From Streptomyces griseocarneus (GTDB lineage Bacteria; Actinomycetota; Actinomycetes; Streptomycetales; Streptomycetaceae), in NCBI RefSeq assembly GCF_014655595.1, contig NZ_BNBL01000001.1:660310-724309 (forward strand): a DNA stretch of 64,000 nt. Direction: 5' to 3'. Shown here piece after piece: positions 16,567-24,548 of the stretch. The first letter of the stretch is position 1. Every line of letters begins with the position of its first letter. The notes below the pieces were generated by a model, which was not told where the DNA came from, did not search any database, and saw only the letters and a program-made list of their open reading frames with translations. The translations under genes were made by a program, and so were the position numbers.

Positions 16567-18135
16567 ATGGACCCAGCCCGTCCGCGGACCCTGGACGGCG
16601 TCATCGCGCACCAGGCCGGAGTGCGGCCCGACCAGCCGGCCGTCCTCTGCGAGGGCCGCGTCGTCACCTACGCACAGCTGCACAAGGAGAGCAACCGCGC
16701 GGCCCACGCCTTCCGCGCCGCCGGGGTCGGCCCCGGCTCCCGCGTGGCCTACCTCGGCAAGGAGTCGGAGGAGTACTGGGAGGCGGCCTTCGCCTGCGCC
16801 AAGACCGGCGCCGTGCTCGTCCCCGTCAACTGGCGGCTGACCGCCGAGGAGGTCGACCACATCCTGCGCGACTCGGGCACCGAGCTGCTCCTGGTCGACG
16901 AGGAGCACCTGCCGGTCGCCGAGAAGGTCCGGGACCGGCTGCCCGGGCTCAAGGCCGTGGTGCCGTTCGGCCCGGCGGGGGCCGCCCCCGGCGGGCTGGC
17001 CGCCCGCAAGGCGGAGTGTCCCGACGACGACCTCGCCCCCTCGGGCGACGACGGGATCCCCGTCGCGCAGATCTACACCAGCGGCACCAGCGGCCTGCCC
17101 AAGGGCGTGGTGCTGCCGCACCGCAGCTTCTTCAACGTGGCCGAGGCCATGGACTCCCACGGCCTCGACTGGCTCGACTGGAAGGAGGGCGACAAGAGCC
17201 TCCTCGGCCTGCCCGGGTTCCACATCGGCGGGCTCTCGTACGCCATGCAGGGCTTCAACGCCGGCGTCACCGTCGTCTCCATGCCCATGTTCATCAGCTC
17301 GGACGCGGTCCGCCTGATCGAGGGCCTGGGCATCACCACCGCCATCGTGGCGCCGGCCATGCTGCAGATGATGCTCGCCGAGCCGTCCGCGGCCCGCGGC
17401 GCCCTGAACTCCCTGCGCAAGGTGGTCTACGGCGGCTCGCCGATCACCGAGACCCTCCTGGCGCGCTGCCTGGAGCGGATGAACTGCGACTTCCTGCAGA
17501 TCTACGGCAGCAGCGAGACCGGCAACTTCGCGGTCTGCCTGCCGCCCGCCGACCACGTCCCCGGCAGCCCCCGGCTGAGGGCCGCGGGCAAGCCGTACCC
17601 GGGCATCAAGGTGAAGATCGTCGACCGGCAGGGGCAGGAGCTGCCGCCCGGCGAGACCGGGGAGATCTGCGTCAGCACGCCCGCCCGGATGGTGGACTAC
17701 TGGGGCCTGCCGGAGGCCACCGCCAAGACCGTGGTGGACGGCTGGATCCACATGGGCGACGCCGGTTACCTCGACGAGGACGGCTACCTCTACGTCAACG
17801 ACCGCGTCAACGACATGATCATCGTGGCCGGCGAGAACGTCTACCCGACCGAGATCGAGAACGCCCTCACCCGGCACCCGGCCGTGGCCGAGGCGGCGGT
17901 GATCGGCCTGCCCCACGAGCGCTGGGGCGAGTCGGTGCACGCCCGCCTGGTGCTCGCACCCGAGTCCCGGGTGACCGTCAGGGAACTGCTGGTCTTCCTC
18001 AAGGGCCAGATCGCGGACTTCAAGATCCCGACGACCTACGACTTCGCCGAGCACCTGCCGCGCAACCCCAGCGGCAAGATCCTGCGGCGCGGCGTACGGG
18101 AGGAGCTCCTCGCCGGGGCGGCCGCGACCGGCTGA
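16567..18135 (+). CDS. acyl-CoA / acyl-ACP synthetase (AMP-forming)
   Basis: ANL-family ligase of about 522 aa that activates a carboxylic acid as the adenylate and transfers it to CoA or a carrier protein. Motifs in order: YTSGTSGLPKG (P-loop), YGSSETGN, GWIHMGDAGYLDEDG, VAGENVYPTEIE and the A10 lysine in NPSGKILRR. The second of two close ATGs (16567) was chosen because AAGGA lies 7 nt upstream. A GTG at 16513 overlapping the PKS stop would add 18 residues but lacks a ribosome site. It is in the PKS operon and probably loads the starter onto the free ACP. Confidence 0.93.
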   Translation: MDPARPRTLDGVIAHQAGVRPDQPAVLCEGRVVTYAQLHKESNRAAHAFRAAGVGPGSRVAYLGKESEEYWEAAFACAKTGAVLVPVNWRLTAEEVDHILRDSGTELLLVDEEHLPVAEKVRDRLPGLKAVVPFGPAGAAPGGLAARKAECPDDDLAPSGDDGIPVAQIYTSGTSGLPKGVVLPHRSFFNVAEAMDSHGLDWLDWKEGDKSLLGLPGFHIGGLSYAMQGFNAGVTVVSMPMFISSDAVRLIEGLGITTAIVAPAMLQMMLAEPSAARGALNSLRKVVYGGSPITETLLARCLERMNCDFLQIYGSSETGNFAVCLPPADHVPGSPRLRAAGKPYPGIKVKIVDRQGQELPPGETGEICVSTPARMVDYWGLPEATAKTVVDGWIHMGDAGYLDEDGYLYVNDRVNDMIIVAGENVYPTEIENALTRHPAVAEAAVIGLPHERWGESVHARLVLAPESRVTVRELLVFLKGQIADFKIPTTYDFAEHLPRNPSGKILRRGVREELLAGAAATG

Positions 18136-18154
18136 CCGGCCCGGCGCGCACGAC

Positions 18155-18193
18155 GAAGGCCCGGCCGCACCGAGGAGGTGCGGCCGGGCCTTC
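18155..18193. terminator. bidirectional terminator
   Basis: Perfect 17-bp arms 18155-18171 and 18177-18193 with a 5-nt loop, between the convergent ligase and monooxygenase genes. Confidence 0.85.
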
Positions 18194-18231
18194 TGCGTGT
18201 GCGCCGGGCGGGAGTTCCGGCGCCGTACGCG

Positions 18232-19698
18232 CTACGGGGTGCGCAGGATCTCGTAGTCGGCCAGGGTGAAGTCCTTGGTCGCCTGCCGGTAGTCCTCGAT
18301 GCTGCCCGGCCAGTTGTTGACCACCTTGCCCGTGGCCGTCTTGTACCAGCTGGTGCAGCTGCCCGCGAACGCCGTCCGCGTGAGCTGCTCCTGCAGCCTG
18401 TCGTTGTGCTCCGCCATCACCTCGGGGCGGACGTCGAAGGCGGCGGCGGAGTGCTCCGCCAGCGCCTCGATCGCCCGGACCGCGTAGTCGATCTGCGACT
18501 CGACCATGAAGAGGATGGAGTGGTGCCCGAGGTTGGTGTTGGGCCCGTAGAGCATGAACAGGTTGGGGAATCCACTGATGGTCGTGCCGAGGTACGCCTC
18601 CGGCCCTTCCCGCCAGGCGTCGCGCAGCGATCGGCCGCCGCGCCCGGCGATCTCCACTCCGCCGGCCACCAGCAGCGACTTGAAGCCGGTGGCATAGGCG
18701 ATCACGTCGACCTCGTGCAGGCGCCCGTCCGTGGTCCGCACGCCCTCCGGCTCGATCCGCTCGACGGCCGTGTCGACCAGGTCGACGTTGTCGCGCAACA
18801 GGGCGGGGTAGTAGTCGTCCGCGATGAGGACCCGCTTGCAGCCGAACTCGTAGTCGGGCCGCAGGCGTTCGCGCAGCTCCGGGTCGGGGACCTGCTGCGC
18901 CAGGTGGTCCAGGGAGATCTGCTGGAACTCCTCGCGGACCGGGTTGCTCTCCAGGGACAGCCCGGCCGCCCACCGGTCACGCTCGTGGTAGAGCGAGTCG
19001 CGCAGCGACGTGTAGCCGGCCGGGTCGTCCCGCAGGGCCTGCCGCTCCTCGTCGCCGAGGGCGCGGTCCATCCGGGGCAGCAGGTAGTTGGGGGACCGCT
19101 GGAAGACGGTCAGGTGCCCGGCCTGTCCGGCGATCGCGGGGACGAGCTGCACGGCGCTGGCGCCGCTGCCCACGCAGGCGACGCGCTTGCCCGTCAGGTC
19201 GAGGTCCTCGGGCCAGCGGGCGGTGTGCACGGACAGGCCCGCGAAGGTCTCGCGCCCCTCCAGGCCGCCGTACGAGGGCTGGTTGAGCTGCCCCCAGGCG
19301 GTCACCACGACCTCCGTCCGGATCTCGTCACCCGTGCCGGTGCGCACCAGCCAGGTGCGGTCCTCCTCCCTCCAGGAGGCGGTGGTGACCTCCGTACCGA
19401 AGCGGATGTGCTCGTGCAGCTGGTGGTGCTCGGCGAACAGCTCGATGTTGCGGAGGATCTCCGGCTGCGTGGCGTAGACGCGGCTCCAGTCCGGCTGCTC
19501 GCCGAAGGAGAACCAGTACAGGTGCGACTGAACGTCGCACGCGGCTCCGGGATAGGTGTTGTCGCGCCAGGTACCGCCGATGGAGTCAGCCTTCTCCAGG
19601 ACGACGAACGAGGTCTCCCCGGCCAGCTTCAGGCGCGCCGCCATGGCGAGCCCCGCCATTCCGGCGCCTATGATCACGATCTTGTAATCGGTGCGCAA
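18232..19698 (-). CDS. type I Baeyer-Villiger monooxygenase (FAD/NADPH)
   Basis: Flavoprotein of 488 aa inserting oxygen next to a ketone to give an ester or lactone. It has the FAD fold GAGMAG (11-16), the NADPH fold GSGASA (177-182), and between them FAGLSVHTARWP (152-163), an exact match to the FxGxxxHxxxWP fingerprint that separates Baeyer-Villiger enzymes from simple flavin N-monooxygenases. TTG 19698 was chosen because GGGAG lies 6 nt upstream and the FAD motif follows at once; ATG 19749 is an alternative. A SARP-type promoter precedes it. Expected to tailor the unreduced ketone left by the PKS. Confidence 0.92.
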   Translation of the reverse strand: MRTDYKIVIIGAGMAGLAMAARLKLAGETSFVVLEKADSIGGTWRDNTYPGAACDVQSHLYWFSFGEQPDWSRVYATQPEILRNIELFAEHHQLHEHIRFGTEVTTASWREEDRTWLVRTGTGDEIRTEVVVTAWGQLNQPSYGGLEGRETFAGLSVHTARWPEDLDLTGKRVACVGSGASAVQLVPAIAGQAGHLTVFQRSPNYLLPRMDRALGDEERQALRDDPAGYTSLRDSLYHERDRWAAGLSLESNPVREEFQQISLDHLAQQVPDPELRERLRPDYEFGCKRVLIADDYYPALLRDNVDLVDTAVERIEPEGVRTTDGRLHEVDVIAYATGFKSLLVAGGVEIAGRGGRSLRDAWREGPEAYLGTTISGFPNLFMLYGPNTNLGHHSILFMVESQIDYAVRAIEALAEHSAAAFDVRPEVMAEHNDRLQEQLTRTAFAGSCTSWYKTATGKVVNNWPGSIEDYRQATKDFTLADYEILRTP

Positions 19699-19765
19699 GT
19701 GGAACTCCCTGCCTCGATGGTGGACCGAGGCATCGGCTCGGTCTCCCATGCCGTTGACACGGGAT

Positions 19766-19808
19766 AACTTGCCAGCCCCTTCTGACACCGCTCTGACCCG
19801 TGGCTGAT
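19766..19808 (-). promoter_or_regulatory. SARP-type promoter of the monooxygenase gene
   Basis: On the minus strand, heptamers ATCAGCC (19808-19802), GTCAGAG (19797-19791) and GTCAGAA (19786-19780) are exactly 11 bp apart. An 8-bp gap and CAAGTT (19771-19766) follow as a weak -10. Same layout as the ACP and thioesterase promoters. The gene-free span 19699-20067 also holds the start region of the divergent permease. Confidence 0.65.
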
Positions 19809-20067
19809 ACCGGAGGGTGCGGGGCCGAGGGGCGCGGCGGCCGGTCGCGGCGGGCTCCGTTGAGGGGGTTACCAGCGGTTGTCGTAGTATGTCGGGCGTC
19901 GCTCCTGTGTCCTCGGCCGTGCCCGGTGTCCGTTCCCGGCGGCCGTTTCCGGCGAGACCGACGCGTTCGCGTCCGGTGCCGGTGCGCAGTGCGGGCGGTG
20001 ACCCTCTGCCCGGCCCGGCAGGCGACGGCTTCCCGTCTTGGTCTCCAGGCAGAACGGAAAACACCTC

Positions 20068-21720
20068 GTGGATCTGAGCGCGGCCCCTCGGAAGGGCCTC
20101 AGCCTCTTCGCCTTGATCATGATCGGCCTGGGGTCCATATTCGGCTCCGGCTGGCTGTTCGGCGCGGGACAGGCCGCCCAGGTCGCCGGCCCCGCCGCGC
20201 TGGTCGCCTGGGTGATCGGCGCCGTCTTCATCGGCATGATCGCCATGTCGTACGCGGAGGTCGGCGCCGCCTACCCGCTGCCCGGGGCCATGGCCCGCTT
20301 CGGCTCCATCTCGCACGGCCCGGTGCTGGGCTTCATCACCGGATGGGCGGTGTGGATCGCGACCGCCTCGCTGATCCCCATCGAGGCCATCGCCGGCACG
20401 CAGTACATGTCCTCCTGGAGCTTCGGCTGGGCCCGCGGCCTCGTCGCCGACGGCCGGCTGACCGGCACCGGCATGGGCATGGCCCTGTTCCTGACCGTCG
20501 CCCTGTGGCTGGCCTGCTACTGGTCGGTCGAGCTGCTGGCCCGGGCCAACAACCTGCTGACGCTCGTGAAGTTCGCCATCCCGGTCCTCGCGGTCGGCGC
20601 GCTCATCGCCTCCGGCTTCCACACCGGCAACTTCACCGCCCACGGCGGCTTCGCCCCCAACGGCTGGTCCGCCGTGCTCACCGCCGTCAGCGCCTCGGGC
20701 GTCGTCTTCGCCTTCAACGGCTTCCAGGCCGTCGTCAACCTCGGCGGCGCCGCCAAGAACCCCGGCCGCGCCATCCCGCTCGCCCTCGTCGGCGCGCTCT
20801 CCCTCGGCCTGGTGATCTACCTCGCCCTGCAGGTCGCCTTCCTCGGCGCCGTACCGCCGGAGCGGCTCGCCGAGGCCGGCGGGTGGAGCGGCGTGAACTT
20901 CGCCTCCCCCTTCGCCGACCTCGCCAAGCTGCTGATGCTGCACTGGGTCGTCACCATGCTCCAGTTCGGCGCCTTCATCTCGCCGAACGGCGCCAACATC
21001 GGCAACGTCGCCTCGGCCGCGTACCTGGCCCAGAACCTCGCCGAGACCGGCTTCTTCCCCAAGAAGATCGCCGAGGTGCACCCCCGCTACGGCGTCGCCC
21101 GCCCCGCCATGTGGCTCAACCTGGGCTTCTCCGTCCTGCTGCTCCTGACCGTCGGCCACAGCTGGGAGGCCCTGGCGAGCGTCGTCTCCGCCGCGATGGT
21201 CGTCTCCTACCTCATGGGCCCGATCGCGGTCGGCGTCTTCCGGCGGACCAAGCCGGACCTGCCCCGTCCGTTCCGGCTGCCCGCCGCCACGGTGCTCTGC
21301 CCCGTGACCTTCGCCTTCGCGGCCTGCGCCCTGTACTGGTCGAAGTGGCCCAACACCGGCAAGGTCGCCCTGCTCACCCTCGTCTCCGTGCCCATCGCCG
21401 CGCTCGTGCTGCGCCGCCGGGGCGCGGGGAGCCTGCGCCGGCAGTTCGCCCCGGCCTGGTGGATGCCCGCCTTCCTGCTGTGGCTGGCGCTGCTGTCCGC
21501 GCTCGGCAGCACCGAGTTCGGCGGCCACGGCGTGATCCCGGGCGGTGCGGACATCGCCCTGGTCGCCGTGTCGGCCGTGGGCTTCTACTTCTGGGCGGTA
21601 CGCGCCGGTGTCCGGGCCCACCGGGACGGGCTGCCGGACGCGGACCCCGTGCCCGGCGCCGCCGGCCGTCCGGTGCCCGCGCCGCGTAGCGCCGAGACCG
21701 CCGGAGCGGCCGCCTCCTGA
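20068..21720 (+). CDS. APC superfamily amino acid/amine permease
   Basis: Inner-membrane transporter of about 550 aa with some 12 hydrophobic segments from residue 12 on. The first has GLGSIFGSGWLFG, the unwound substrate-binding glycine motif of APC permeases, and segment 6 carries SASGVVFAFNGF. A hydrophilic Ala/Pro tail of about 40 residues ends the protein. GTG 20068 was chosen (GGAAA upstream); TTG 20038 would add 10 residues. Divergent from the monooxygenase. It could export or import a precursor for the cluster, or be an ordinary amino-acid permease at its edge. Confidence 0.88.
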   Translation: MDLSAAPRKGLSLFALIMIGLGSIFGSGWLFGAGQAAQVAGPAALVAWVIGAVFIGMIAMSYAEVGAAYPLPGAMARFGSISHGPVLGFITGWAVWIATASLIPIEAIAGTQYMSSWSFGWARGLVADGRLTGTGMGMALFLTVALWLACYWSVELLARANNLLTLVKFAIPVLAVGALIASGFHTGNFTAHGGFAPNGWSAVLTAVSASGVVFAFNGFQAVVNLGGAAKNPGRAIPLALVGALSLGLVIYLALQVAFLGAVPPERLAEAGGWSGVNFASPFADLAKLLMLHWVVTMLQFGAFISPNGANIGNVASAAYLAQNLAETGFFPKKIAEVHPRYGVARPAMWLNLGFSVLLLLTVGHSWEALASVVSAAMVVSYLMGPIAVGVFRRTKPDLPRPFRLPAATVLCPVTFAFAACALYWSKWPNTGKVALLTLVSVPIAALVLRRRGAGSLRRQFAPAWWMPAFLLWLALLSALGSTEFGGHGVIPGGADIALVAVSAVGFYFWAVRAGVRAHRDGLPDADPVPGAAGRPVPAPRSAETAGAAAS

Positions 21721-21748
21721 CCGCCGGACGCATATCGGGGTTTATACA

Positions 21749-21782
21749 AAGGGGTCGCGGCTCGTACGAGCCGCGACCCCTT
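21749..21782. terminator. bidirectional terminator
   Basis: Perfect 17+17 palindrome with AA and TT ends, between the convergent permease and lipoprotein genes. Marks the right edge of the polyketide cluster region. Confidence 0.8.
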
Positions 21783-21805
21783 GCCGTTTCCGGCCCCCGA
21801 AGCGG

Positions 21806-22765
21806 TCAGCCGAAGAACACGGACGAGACGGTGTCGCCGAAGCCGATGGCCGCGAGGTCCGCCACGTCCCCGTCGACGACCTTGGACCGGCCCTTGCAGT
21901 CGGCCTCGCTCCAGATCTTGAGGGTGCCGTTCGTCGTCAGCGAGGAGGCGACGTTGTCGCGGAAGACGTTCTGGCACCCCTTGCCCGCCAGGCCCTGGGC
22001 GCCGTTGTCGGCGAAGTCCTTGTCGTCGAAGAGGACGACGCTGGTGGCCGGGGCCTTCGTGCCGCCGCCCGGCTTCCCGGACCCGCCGTCGGCCGGCTTC
22101 CCGGACCCGCCGCCCCGGCCCGCCTTCCCGCCGTCCGGCGTCACGCCGAACCACGTGCCGCCCACGCCCTGGCCCTTGGTGTCGCCGGGCCTGGCGTCCT
22201 TGGCGAAGCGGTAGACGGGCCAGCCGTTGATCGTGACCTGGTGGGTGCCGTCGTCGCGCTTGATGACGCCGAGGGCGGACTTCTTCACCCCGTCGGCGAA
22301 GATCTTGCCGCCCGGCGCGATGAGCACCGGCGGCCAGGTGGTGGCGCACTCGCCGTTGCAGGTGGACTTCGAGGGGTTGGCGGAGTCCTTGTCGAAGCGG
22401 TAGAGGGTCAGTCCGGCGCCGTTGACGACGACGGGGTTCAGCGCCCCGGCCTTGCCGGCGGTGAGCTGGACCCAGGAGCGGGCCTCGGGCTTCGCGGCGC
22501 CGCCCGCCTTGGCGGCCCAGTCGCCCGTCCCGGGCCGGGCGCCGTTCCGTTCGGCCGTGCCGCTGAGGAAGGTCAGGTCGCCCACTCCGGAGCGGCCGCC
22601 CTCCCCGGCGGCGGCGTTGCGGGCGTCGGGGCCGGGCGCGGCGGCCGATGAGGTGGCCTTGTCCCCGCCGGCGTCGCCCGGGCCGGAGCCGGAGCCGCAT
22701 GCGGTCAGGGCGAGGGCGCCGGCGGCGGCGAGGGCGGCGATGGCGGCTGCGCGCTGGTGGAACAT
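21806..22765 (-). CDS. lipoprotein with Y-x4-D repeats and a crystallin-like C-terminal domain
   Basis: Surface lipoprotein of 319 aa. The signal peptide ends in lipobox LTAC with Cys23. Residues about 95-225 are a COG4315-type domain with two repeats (LTLYRFDKD with two Cys before TWPPV, and WPVYRFAKD). A Gly/Lys/Pro-rich linker about 230-255 follows. The last 75 residues (VVLFDDKDF, LKIWSEADCKG, FGDTVSSVFF) resemble a beta-gamma-crystallin or I36 inhibitor domain, an unusual addition. ATG 22765 precedes the lipoprotein signal; a longer frame upstream was dismissed. Confidence 0.82.
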   Translation of the reverse strand: MFHQRAAAIAALAAAGALALTACGSGSGPGDAGGDKATSSAAAPGPDARNAAAGEGGRSGVGDLTFLSGTAERNGARPGTGDWAAKAGGAAKPEARSWVQLTAGKAGALNPVVVNGAGLTLYRFDKDSANPSKSTCNGECATTWPPVLIAPGGKIFADGVKKSALGVIKRDDGTHQVTINGWPVYRFAKDARPGDTKGQGVGGTWFGVTPDGGKAGRGGGSGKPADGGSGKPGGGTKAPATSVVLFDDKDFADNGAQGLAGKGCQNVFRDNVASSLTTNGTLKIWSEADCKGRSKVVDGDVADLAAIGFGDTVSSVFFG

Positions 22766-23003
22766 GGATCCCCCTGATGTCTGGTTCCGGTCGTCGGTCG
22801 TCCGGAACGGTCGCCTCGGAGTACGGGTCCGATCGTTCGGCGGCTCAGCCTGTTGCCTTTTCGAGACGGAAACCGAACGCGCCCGGCACACAAGGGACAT
22901 GGGCGGGGTCAGGGCGGCGGGTGGGGAGGACGAGTCGTGGGCTCGTTATGATCCCGGTCGGCCCGGGTGATCATCCGGGCCGGTTCCGTTCGTGAGGGGA
23001 AGC

Positions 23004-23477
23004 ATGCGCAAGTCAGCCACCGCCGTAGCCCTGGCCGTGACCGCCGTCCTGTTGACCGGCTGCGGCGGGGGCGACAAGAGCGGGGACGGCGGCAAGGACG
23101 GGAACGCGAAGGGCGCCGCCGCCGACCGGCCGTCCGCGAAGCCGAAGGGCGACGGGAAGCCGGGCGGCCTGGCCGTGGGCCCGACGCGCGAGGTCACCAT
23201 CGAGGTGACGGGCGAGGGCTCGACGCAGGTCTACTACAACCTGGGCGACCACAACGGCGGCGAGCAGGTGTCCCTGCCGTGGAAGAAGACCGCCAAGGTC
23301 ACCCTGAAGGGCGCCGAGGTGCAGGTCGGGAGCCTGGTGTCCGTGGTCCCCGGCTCCGTGAAGGGCGCCGACGGCATGCTCAAGGCCGCGTCCTGCGTCA
23401 TCACCGTCGACGGGAAGAAGGTCGCGGACAACCAGGACGGAAAGCTGCCGAAGCCCTGCGAGTACACGCTGAAGTAG
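23004..23477 (+). CDS. small lipoprotein, MmpS-like fold
   Basis: 157-aa lipoprotein with lipobox LTGC and Cys20, then a Gly/Lys-rich spacer to residue 55. The soluble domain begins REVTIEVTGEG, with YYNLGD and LPWKKTAKV, the beta-sandwich pattern of MmpS-type proteins. Two cysteines (AASCVITV and PCEY) may pair. ATG 23004 has GAGGGG just upstream; GTG 22992 would add four residues. Divergent from the preceding lipoprotein gene. Function unknown. Confidence 0.8.
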   Translation: MRKSATAVALAVTAVLLTGCGGGDKSGDGGKDGNAKGAAADRPSAKPKGDGKPGGLAVGPTREVTIEVTGEGSTQVYYNLGDHNGGEQVSLPWKKTAKVTLKGAEVQVGSLVSVVPGSVKGADGMLKAASCVITVDGKKVADNQDGKLPKPCEYTLK

Positions 23478-23494
23478 CCGCAGCGGCGGCGGAT

Positions 23495-23526
23495 GCCGGG
23501 GCCACACCCCCGTGGGCGGCCCCGGC
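23495..23526. terminator. short hairpin between convergent genes
   Basis: 9-bp arms GCCGGGGCC (23495-23503) and GGCCCCGGC (23518-23526), between the small lipoprotein and the NmrA-like gene. Confidence 0.5.
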
Positions 23527-23552
23527 GATCCGTTTCCGTCCCGGACGATCCG

Positions 23553-24389
23553 TCACTGACGGAAGTCGTCCGCGTGGTCCCGCGCCCACGAGCGGAACGT
23601 CCGCGCGGGCCGCCCGAGCAGCTGCTCCACGGTGTCGGTCACCCGCTCGGGCGTTTCGGCGAAGGACGCCCAGGCCCTCAGCCTGCCGTCCACGAACTCC
23701 GCGTTCCCCCACGCCGCCGTGAGCCGCTCGCGCGCCGTCTCCGGCGGCAGCTCCTCCCACCGCACCTCGCGCCCGGTCTCCTCGCCGATGATCCGCACCT
23801 GCTCGGCGTGGGTGACCGCCTCGGGCCCCGTGATCAGGTACCGGGCCCCGTGGTGCCCCGGCGTGGTCAGGACGTGCGCGGCCACGTCCGCGATGTCGCG
23901 CTCGTGGATCAGCGACCTCGCGGCCTGCCCGTACGGCCAGCTGACGACGCCCTCCCGGATCTGGCCGGCCCACGCGAGGGCGTTCGTGGCGAAGTCGATG
24001 GCCCGCAGGAACGTCCAGTCCGTCCCGGACTTCCTGAGCAGCCGCTCGATCTCCTGGTGGTACCACGTGGCCTGCTCGCCCTCCGCGAGGTCGGTCACGT
24101 CGGTCGACAGATAGACCACGTGCCGGGCGGCGCCGGCTACCGCCTCCACCGTGCGCGGCTCCACGGGAATGCCGGGCCACATCAGATACACGCTCTCCAC
24201 GCCGCGCAGCGCCGGCCCGAGCGTCGAGGGGTCCGAGAGGTCACCGCGGACGGCCTCGACCCCGTCGGGCAGCGTGGCCCCGGCCGGGTCGCGCACCAGC
24301 GCCCGTACCGCGAACCCCGCCGCGGCCAGGGAGGAAACGAGGTGCTTGCCCACATTGCCGGTCGCGCCGGTCACCAGGATCTTGTGCAT
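23553..24389 (-). CDS. NmrA-like NAD(P)-binding oxidoreductase
   Basis: Atypical short-chain dehydrogenase of 278 aa. The N-terminus ILVTGATGNVGKHL carries the GxxGxxG fold of the NmrA / quinone-oxidoreductase-2 group, followed by RGDLSDP and VVYLSTDV. No YxxxK motif, as usual for this group. ATG 24389 has no Shine-Dalgarno. A MerR-type promoter places the transcript start at or next to the ATG, so the mRNA is probably leaderless. Likely induced by a MerR-type regulator encoded elsewhere. Confidence 0.88.
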   Translation of the reverse strand: MHKILVTGATGNVGKHLVSSLAAAGFAVRALVRDPAGATLPDGVEAVRGDLSDPSTLGPALRGVESVYLMWPGIPVEPRTVEAVAGAARHVVYLSTDVTDLAEGEQATWYHQEIERLLRKSGTDWTFLRAIDFATNALAWAGQIREGVVSWPYGQAARSLIHERDIADVAAHVLTTPGHHGARYLITGPEAVTHAEQVRIIGEETGREVRWEELPPETARERLTAAWGNAEFVDGRLRAWASFAETPERVTDTVEQLLGRPARTFRSWARDHADDFRQ

Positions 24390-24396
24390 GACTGGG

Positions 24397-24427
24397 ACCG
24401 TAGAACCTCAACCGATCTTGAGGTCAA
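24397..24427 (-). promoter_or_regulatory. MerR-type promoter with 19-bp spacer and dyad
   Basis: Minus strand: -35 TTGACC (24427-24422), 19-bp spacer, -10 TACGGT (24402-24397), then 7 nt to the ATG. The dyad CCTCAA-N6-TTGAGG (24406-24423) overlaps the end of the -35 and fills most of the spacer. An over-long spacer with a central dyad is the signature of MerR-activated promoters. Confidence 0.7.
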
Positions 24428-24460
24428 GGCGGCCGGGAAAAAATCTTCGTGCCGCGGAAA

Positions 24461-24478
24461 TATCTGACACAGCAGATA
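24461..24478. promoter_or_regulatory. inverted repeat upstream of the DsbA-like gene
   Basis: TATCTG-N6-CAGATA, perfect 6-bp arms, 70 bp before the DsbA-like start. Candidate operator; no regulator is adjacent. Confidence 0.4.
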
Positions 24479-24548
24479 CTGTTGTGGCAGGTGAACAGCT
24501 CGCGACCCACCCGCGGGCACCGCCCCGCTCCCGGAGGAGACGCCCCCC

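Noticed and set aside
18232..19698. Simple flavin-containing N-monooxygenase
   Set aside because: The fingerprint ends in WP (FxGxxxHxxxWP), the Baeyer-Villiger form.
18232..21621. Minus-strand frame extending the monooxygenase N-terminally by over 600 codons
   Set aside because: The extension is antisense to the APC permease. The flavoprotein starts at TTG 19698 with its own ribosome site.
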